The position numbers were made by a program, and so were the translations under genes. 17,391 bases of DNA from Treponema sp. (GTDB lineage Bacteria > Spirochaetota > Spirochaetia > Treponematales > Breznakiellaceae). The notes below the pieces were generated by a model. It was not told where the DNA came from, ran no database searches, and worked only from the letters and a program-made list of their open reading frames with translations. The stretch spans positions 1 through 17,391 of the forward strand of contig JAISOR010000046.1 of NCBI GenBank assembly GCA_031275535.1, given 5' to 3'. This document shows positions 13,649 to 17,391 of the stretch, one piece after another. Each line of letters starts with the position of its first letter. Within the stretch, counting starts at the first letter, position 1.

Positions 13649-15885
13649 TCATGGCCGCCATTGGAGGGGCTCCCCTCTTTGGGCAGCTTGGGATACTCGA
13701 TCCGGGAATGGTAGTGCCCCGCCAGGACCCGGACAAAGGACCGCTTAATGGTCTCCAGATCCCGAAAGGTCAGTTCCGATTCCGCAAGCTGCCCATGCTC
13801 AAATTTAGACATGATCAGGACCTGGATGAATTTTTCAAGCCTGGCGGCGCTGGGTTTTTTGAGGGTCCTGGACGCGGCTTCGGTCACATCCGCCAGCATA
13901 ACCACCGCGGATTCCCGGGACCGGGGGGGATTGCCCGGATAGGTAAAATCTTCCATGTCAACCTGGCTTTCCCGCTTGAGGGCTTCGTTATAAAACCAGC
14001 TGATCACCGAATTACCATGATGCTCCGCGATAATATCCGTTACCTCCTGGGGAAGCCGCAGGTTCCGGGCCTTTTCTATCCCCAGCTTAACATGGCTGCG
14101 GATCACCGTGGCCGAAAGCCGGGGGGCAATATCCTCATGCTTGTTGTAGGCCGTCTGGTTTTCCACAAAATAATCGGGCTGCTCTATTTTCCCGATGTCA
14201 TGATAATAGGCCCCCACCCGGGCAAGCAGGGAATTGGCCCCTATTTCCTGGCAGGCCGCCTCGGCCAGGTTTGCCACCATCATCGAATGGCTGTAGGTCC
14301 CCGGGGCGGCGATAAAGAGCCGTTTCAGGATCGGCGAGTTCAGGTCCGAAAGTTCTATCAGCCTAAAGACCGTGGCCGCATTCAGGGCATGTTCCATGAG
14401 GGGGAGGAAGCCCAGAACCAGCATCCCCGAAGCCACGCCGTTAAACGCGGCCCAGAACAGGAAGGGAGGATACGCCGCCGGGGGAAAACGCTGAATAAGG
14501 AGGATCCCCACGGAAACGACCGCGTTGGCCGCCGCAATGATAAACCCGGCCTTAACCAGATCCATCCGTTTCTCCGCCCTCTGGATGGCGTAGGCCGCAA
14601 CTATTCCGGAGGTAAGGGCAAAAACATACGAAGAAAGATCAAAGGGACCGGACAGGAAAGCCCCCAGGGGAAGCACCATGGCCATGACCGCCGCCAGCTG
14701 GGGGCTGATTAAAATGGAAGGCAGCATAATCACCAGGGCGGTGGGAACCACGATGGCCGACGGCAGGTACTCCCCCAGGGACAGGTTCTGTAAAAAAACG
14801 GCGCCGATAAAATAGACGGCCGACAGGGCCGACAGGAGATACACCTCCGCCGGGCTAAGGATCCGCCGCACGGTCCGGACGCCTCCCATAAAAACAAGCA
14901 GCCCAAATACCAGGAAGAGCATGAGGACCCGGCCGATAATCAGCCGGGGATCCTTGTGGGAAGCGGACACGTTAAGGGCCCGGAGCCGGGCCATGTCTTC
15001 ATCGCTTATGATAAAGCCCTTCCGGATAACCCGTTTTCCCTCTTCGATGGACTTAACCACCGGTTCCACCTGGGCCCTGGTTTCGGACAAGCGCTGGGCC
15101 GTATCCTTGGGGGAAAAAAAGACATTTTCCGCCAGGAAGGGCTGTATAAGCGCCGGGGCGATGGCCTCAAAGGAAGGGGGGAAGGAAGAGCCGGAAAGCG
15201 CGGAGGCCGCCGCATCCCGGATCCTGCCCATGGTAATGATCCGGTCGTAGGGGACCCGTTCCCTTTCCGTCCTGGACCCGTAATTGTGCAGCAGTTCCAC
15301 CATATCGGGGTTATACTGTTCCAGGCCGGCTTCCGGCAGGGCGAAGATCCCGGTTTCCAGCAATTCTTCCAGCAGGGCGGCGGTATCTTTTAGGAATTGC
15401 TCCCGCTGGGGATCCTTGAAGAGCGCTTCCAGGGTATCGGGGGAGAGCTTTCCGGGAAACTCAGCCTGGATCGCCAATTTATAGGCCTCCTCCGAAGCGC
15501 CCTTGTCGAACAAGTCCCCGGAAAGGGCCGCAAAGCGATTATAGGAACCGAGGATTGCCTCCCCCGCGTCCAGGGAGTAGGAAAAAACCGCCGGTACCAG
15601 CCGTTCCTGGGCAATCGTGCGGAGCCGGGTGGCCTCTTCATCAATATATGAAACCGGCTGCTCCGCAATAACATCCCGCTCGGCGACCCGGCCGGCCTCA
15701 AATTCCTCGACGTTCCCCGCAGACCCGGTCCCGGCCATGCCCCCGATTAGCGCCAGGGTGGAAACAAGAAAAGACAAACCCGCGGCCAGGGAAGGCCCCA
15801 GGCGGAGTTTGGGGAGTCCTAAAGATTTAAGGAAGACGTGAAAAACGTCTATACTAAAGGGATCATTGTTTTTTTTCATCATCAT
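13645..15885 (-). CDS. pgpH: 7TM receptor with cytoplasmic HD phosphohydrolase (PgpH type, probable c-di-AMP phosphodiesterase)
   Basis: 746 residues, slightly longer than typical homologues. One membrane helix near residues 24-50 is followed by an extracytoplasmic 7TMR-HDED region to about 320. A bundle of membrane helices follows (for example VLMLFLVFGLLVFMGG, LLSALSAVYFIGAVFL, LVKAGFIIAAANAVVSVGIL, FLFWAAFNGVASGMLVLGF). The last third is a cytoplasmic HD domain with TYSHSMMVANL (His533), YYHDIGKIEQPDYF (His562-Asp563) and ITEHH-like DIIAEHHG. Characterised PgpH proteins hydrolyse cyclic di-AMP to pApA; that activity is inferred here from architecture and from the phoH-ybeY neighbourhood seen in Firmicutes. 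The N-terminus offers three consecutive ATGs (15885, 15882, 15879), all overlapping the phoH end by up to 23 bases, with no distinct ribosome site, so the exact start is uncertain by two residues. Confidence 0.9.
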   Translation of the reverse strand: MMMKKNNDPFSIDVFHVFLKSLGLPKLRLGPSLAAGLSFLVSTLALIGGMAGTGSAGNVEEFEAGRVAERDVIAEQPVSYIDEEATRLRTIAQERLVPAVFSYSLDAGEAILGSYNRFAALSGDLFDKGASEEAYKLAIQAEFPGKLSPDTLEALFKDPQREQFLKDTAALLEELLETGIFALPEAGLEQYNPDMVELLHNYGSRTERERVPYDRIITMGRIRDAAASALSGSSFPPSFEAIAPALIQPFLAENVFFSPKDTAQRLSETRAQVEPVVKSIEEGKRVIRKGFIISDEDMARLRALNVSASHKDPRLIIGRVLMLFLVFGLLVFMGGVRTVRRILSPAEVYLLSALSAVYFIGAVFLQNLSLGEYLPSAIVVPTALVIMLPSILISPQLAAVMAMVLPLGAFLSGPFDLSSYVFALTSGIVAAYAIQRAEKRMDLVKAGFIIAAANAVVSVGILLIQRFPPAAYPPFLFWAAFNGVASGMLVLGFLPLMEHALNAATVFRLIELSDLNSPILKRLFIAAPGTYSHSMMVANLAEAACQEIGANSLLARVGAYYHDIGKIEQPDYFVENQTAYNKHEDIAPRLSATVIRSHVKLGIEKARNLRLPQEVTDIIAEHHGNSVISWFYNEALKRESQVDMEDFTYPGNPPRSRESAVVMLADVTEAASRTLKKPSAARLEKFIQVLIMSKFEHGQLAESELTFRDLETIKRSFVRVLAGHYHSRIEYPKLPKEGSPSNGGHE

Positions 15886-16957
15886 AGGCTTGTATAATTT
15901 TTTTGATCAGCGGATTTCTGACCACATCGGCGGTGTTAAGGTAGGCAAAATGGATACCTTCTACAGGGGAAAGCAGGGAAACGGCGTGTAAAAGACCGGA
16001 ATCGACCCGTTTAGGCAGATCTATCTGGGTGGCGTCCCCGGTAATAACCGCCCGGGCGCCCTGTCCAATCCTGGTAAGGAACATCTTCATCTGTTCTTTG
16101 GTGGTATTCTGGGCTTCATCCAGAATAATGATACAGTCGTTCAGGCTCCGGCCCCGCATATAGGCCAGGGGCGCAATTTCTATGGCCCTGGTTTCCTCCA
16201 TCCGGCGGATCACCTCATAGGGGATCAGGGCTTCCATGGCGTCATACAGGGGCCTGAGGTAGGGATTTATCTTTTGGGTAAGATCCCCGGGAAGGAAACC
16301 CAGGCTTTCCCCCGCCTCGACCACCGGACGGGTCAGGACCAGCTTTCGCATTTTCTTGGATAATACCAAATACAGGGCCTCCGCAATGGCAAGATAGGTT
16401 TTTCCCGTCCCCGCGGGCCCCACGCAGAAGGTAATGTCATGGGAACGGATCCCCTGGATATACAGGGCCTGGTTCCTGCTCCGGGGAAAGACCTTTCCGA
16501 ACCCATGGGGGATGTGGATAAGGGATTCCCGCAGCGTTCCGGCCCCGTTCCCCGGGGACAGGGCCGTCTGGTCAGCGCCGGCAGTCCCGGCGGCGTTTCC
16601 CTTGGAAACGGCGCTTCCTTCGGAAACGGCGCTTCCTTCGGAAACGGCGCTTCCTTCGGACACGGAGGGCCCGCCAAAACCAAGATCCCCTTCGATGTCG
16701 AGGGTTCCAGCCAGGGCCCGGACATACTCCGGGGAAGGGCTGTCCCCCTCCCTCACCGCGGCTATAAGATTGTCCATCATCGTCCTGAAACGCCGGAGGG
16801 CGGCCTCGTCAACCCCTTCCAGGCGTATTTCGTTTCCCCGGGTTGCGATGCGTCCGCCCAGGGAACCCTCGATTGCCTTTAGGTTCCCGTCATTGGCGCC
16901 GCAAACCCCGGACAAAACCTCATGGCTGTCCAGTACGACGGTAATACTATCGCCCAA
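15863..16957 (-). CDS. phoH: PhoH family P-loop ATPase (YbeZ type)
   Basis: 364 residues. An N-terminal KH-like region (about 1-75) is followed by a low-complexity linker (about 95-140) containing three copies of a six-residue unit encoded by an 18-bp tandem repeat. The P-loop domain then follows: SRNQALYIQGI, Walker A GPAGTGKT (180-187), LTRPVVEAGESLGFLPGDL, Walker B IIILDEAQNTT with Asp280-Glu281, and TGDATQIDLP. PhoH/YbeZ ATPases partner with YbeY in RNA processing, and ybeY is two genes downstream. The start is TTG at 16957-16955, supported by AGAGGT (16962-16967), and no better ATG is seen. The C-terminus overlaps the next gene by 23 bases. It is the first gene of the operon. Confidence 0.94.
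   Translation of the reverse strand: MGDSITVVLDSHEVLSGVCGANDGNLKAIEGSLGGRIATRGNEIRLEGVDEAALRRFRTMMDNLIAAVREGDSPSPEYVRALAGTLDIEGDLGFGGPSVSEGSAVSEGSAVSEGSAVSKGNAAGTAGADQTALSPGNGAGTLRESLIHIPHGFGKVFPRSRNQALYIQGIRSHDITFCVGPAGTGKTYLAIAEALYLVLSKKMRKLVLTRPVVEAGESLGFLPGDLTQKINPYLRPLYDAMEALIPYEVIRRMEETRAIEIAPLAYMRGRSLNDCIIILDEAQNTTKEQMKMFLTRIGQGARAVITGDATQIDLPKRVDSGLLHAVSLLSPVEGIHFAYLNTADVVRNPLIKKIIQAYDDEKKQ
16604..16657. repeat. Three perfect tandem copies of an 18-bp unit inside phoH
   Basis: The unit GGAAACGGCGCTTCCTTC occurs at 16604-16621, 16622-16639 and 16640-16657, followed by a decayed part-copy (GGACACGG). Read on the minus strand, it encodes the six-residue SEGSAV-type unit in the linker between the KH-like region and the ATPase domain. 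Because 18 is a multiple of three, copy-number change would keep the frame. Confidence 0.9.
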
Positions 16958-16961
16958 ATAT

Positions 16962-17005
16962 ACCTCTAAAGCAAAAGTGTATAACCCCCCTTACGGGGAA
17001 GTCAA
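16962..17005 (-). promoter_or_regulatory. Candidate promoter and ribosome site for the phoH operon
   Basis: On the minus strand TTGACT (17005-17000), a 16-base spacer and TATACA (16983-16978) form a plausible promoter. The start would be near 16971, leaving a leader of about 14 bases. AGAGGT (16967-16962) is the ribosome site, four to five bases before TTG. The spacer contains CCCC-GTAA-GGGG, a small palindrome of unknown meaning. Confidence 0.4.
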
Positions 17006-17070
17006 GGGGACGCCCTAAGCAAGAGTGAAGAATGGAGGGAAGAGGGATTTTCCCGCTTTTTGAGTATAGG

Positions 17071-17129
17071 GAGCCTGTCCCAAAACTAATTGACTGTGCG
17101 CTAAAAGCGCACGGTTTTGGGCCAGGCTC
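17071..17129. repeat. Nested hairpin repeat, second copy of the CCCAAAAC family
   Basis: The outer arms GAGCCTGTCCCAAAAC (17071-17086) and GTTTTGGGCCAGGCTC (17114-17129) pair with one mismatch. Inside them is a second perfect hairpin, GTGCGCT (17096-17102) and AGCGCAC (17106-17112), with an AAA loop. No T-run follows. Confidence 0.75.
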
Positions 17130-17173
17130 ATGGAAAAAGCGGCCGGTAGCCCGCTTTTTCCCCTAAATCCAAG

Positions 17174-17210
17174 GAAGCTTTCCCAAAAACTGAAGTTTTG
17201 GGAAAGCCTC
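17174..17210. repeat. Hairpin repeat, third copy of the CCCAAAAC family
   Basis: GAAGCTTTCCCAAAAAC (17174-17190) pairs with GTTTTGGGAAAGCCTC (17195-17210) across a TGAA loop, with one extra A and one G/A difference in the left arm. It shares core and outer GAG-x-CT with the copies at 2503 and 17071. Confidence 0.75.
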
Positions 17211-17303
17211 AAATTTCTATATGTTTATCCTCTCTATGGGCAATAGGGGGCGTCAAAACAGCCTTCAAACCTTAAAAAATAAGGGGAAACGGTCAATTTG
17301 TAT

Positions 17304-17333
17304 TTGACAGTAAATAATTTTATTTGATATAGT
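17304..17333 (+). promoter_or_regulatory. Sigma-70-type promoter for the gene starting at 17377
   Basis: TTGACA (17304-17309) is a perfect -35 box. After 18 bases comes TATAGT (17328-17333), five of six matches to the -10 box, in AT-rich surroundings. The start would fall near 17340, giving a leader of under 40 bases. Confidence 0.6.
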
Positions 17334-17376
17334 TAAATATAGTGTTTTTCCCGATAATTACCATAAGAGGTAACCC

Positions 17377-17391
17377 GTGGCTTCGGTTCAT
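17377..17391 (+). CDS. First five codons of an unidentified gene, cut by the window end
   Basis: GTG at 17377 begins M-A-S-V-H and follows AAGAGG (17365-17370) by six bases, downstream of a good promoter. Only five codons are visible, so no product can be named. The combination of promoter, ribosome site and start makes a real gene likely, divergent from phoH. Confidence 0.5.

Larger units (their letters stand above)
16958..17376. other. Divergent intergenic region with hairpin repeats
   Basis: No convincing gene is seen here. From left to right it holds the phoH promoter candidate; a 59-base nested hairpin (17071-17129); an 11-bp stem GGAAAAAGCGG/CCGCTTTTTCC (17132-17142, 17151-17161); a third hairpin (17174-17210); about 90 bases with nothing recognisable; then an AT-rich promoter for the plus-strand gene starting at 17377. 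The two outer hairpins share the CCCAAAAC/GTTTTGGG core with the repeat at 2503-2541. Confidence 0.6.

Noticed and set aside
13633..14712. Long plus-strand open frame (359 codons) opposite the 7TM-HD gene
   Set aside because: It is antisense to conserved HD and membrane segments; its composition is low-complexity Gly/Pro/Arg/His and no domain is visible.
17015..17212. Minus-strand frame of 65 codons in the divergent intergenic region
   Set aside because: It runs through three hairpins and has no ribosome site, domain or coding-like composition.

Overview
The window looks like a chromosomal segment of a spirochaete, most probably a Treponema relative (inference). Reasons: an anaerobic class III ribonucleotide reductase operon of the redoxin type, several TPR and ankyrin-repeat exported proteins or lipoproteins, and a phoH / 7TM-HD / ybeY / CBS-CorC cluster. 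No rRNA, tRNA, CRISPR array, transposase or integrase was found. Most genes are GC-rich (about 60% in a sampled line of nrdG), but 3851-5710 is clearly AT-rich (30-33% G+C in two sampled lines).

Layout. (1) 1-3834, plus strand: an anaerobic dNTP-synthesis operon made of the 3' part of nrdR, nrdD, a small gene and nrdG. NrdD stops after its C-terminal zinc-ribbon cysteines and has no glycyl-radical motif. The missing motif (RIVGY, Gly34) is on the next, separate protein, which also carries a thioredoxin-fold domain with a CPAC active site. The reductase therefore appears to be split, with the radical-bearing segment fused to a redoxin. (2) 3851-5799, plus strand: an AT-rich pair, a secreted TPR protein and an SGNH/GDSL-hydrolase lipoprotein, the second with a clear promoter and an imperfect inverted repeat over its 3' end. 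(3) 5939-7333, plus strand: a membrane-anchored TPR protein ending in a degenerate Mrr-like (PD-(D/E)xK) domain. (4) 7382-10189, plus strand: a 935-residue lipoprotein made almost wholly of about 26 ankyrin repeats, followed by a strong intrinsic terminator. (5) 16957-10378, minus strand: a compact operon, phoH > 7TM-HD (PgpH type) > ybeY > CBS/CorC protein > exported TPR protein, with neighbouring genes overlapping by 4-23 bases. (6) 16958-17376: a divergent intergenic region with candidate promoters in both directions and several hairpins, then the first five codons of a plus-strand gene.

How they work together. NrdG (radical SAM) should put the glycyl radical on the small protein. That radical would make the thiyl radical on NrdD Cys511, and the CPAC domain could re-reduce the NrdD active-site cysteines. 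NrdR is the usual ATP-cone repressor of such genes. The minus-strand operon combines RNA quality control (PhoH, YbeY) with probable cyclic-di-AMP hydrolysis (PgpH type).

The observation most worth following is the split reductase: the break falls between the zinc site and the radical motif, both new ends carry heptad-patterned helices, and a redoxin is fused to the radical piece. I could not search databases, so how widespread this is remains open.
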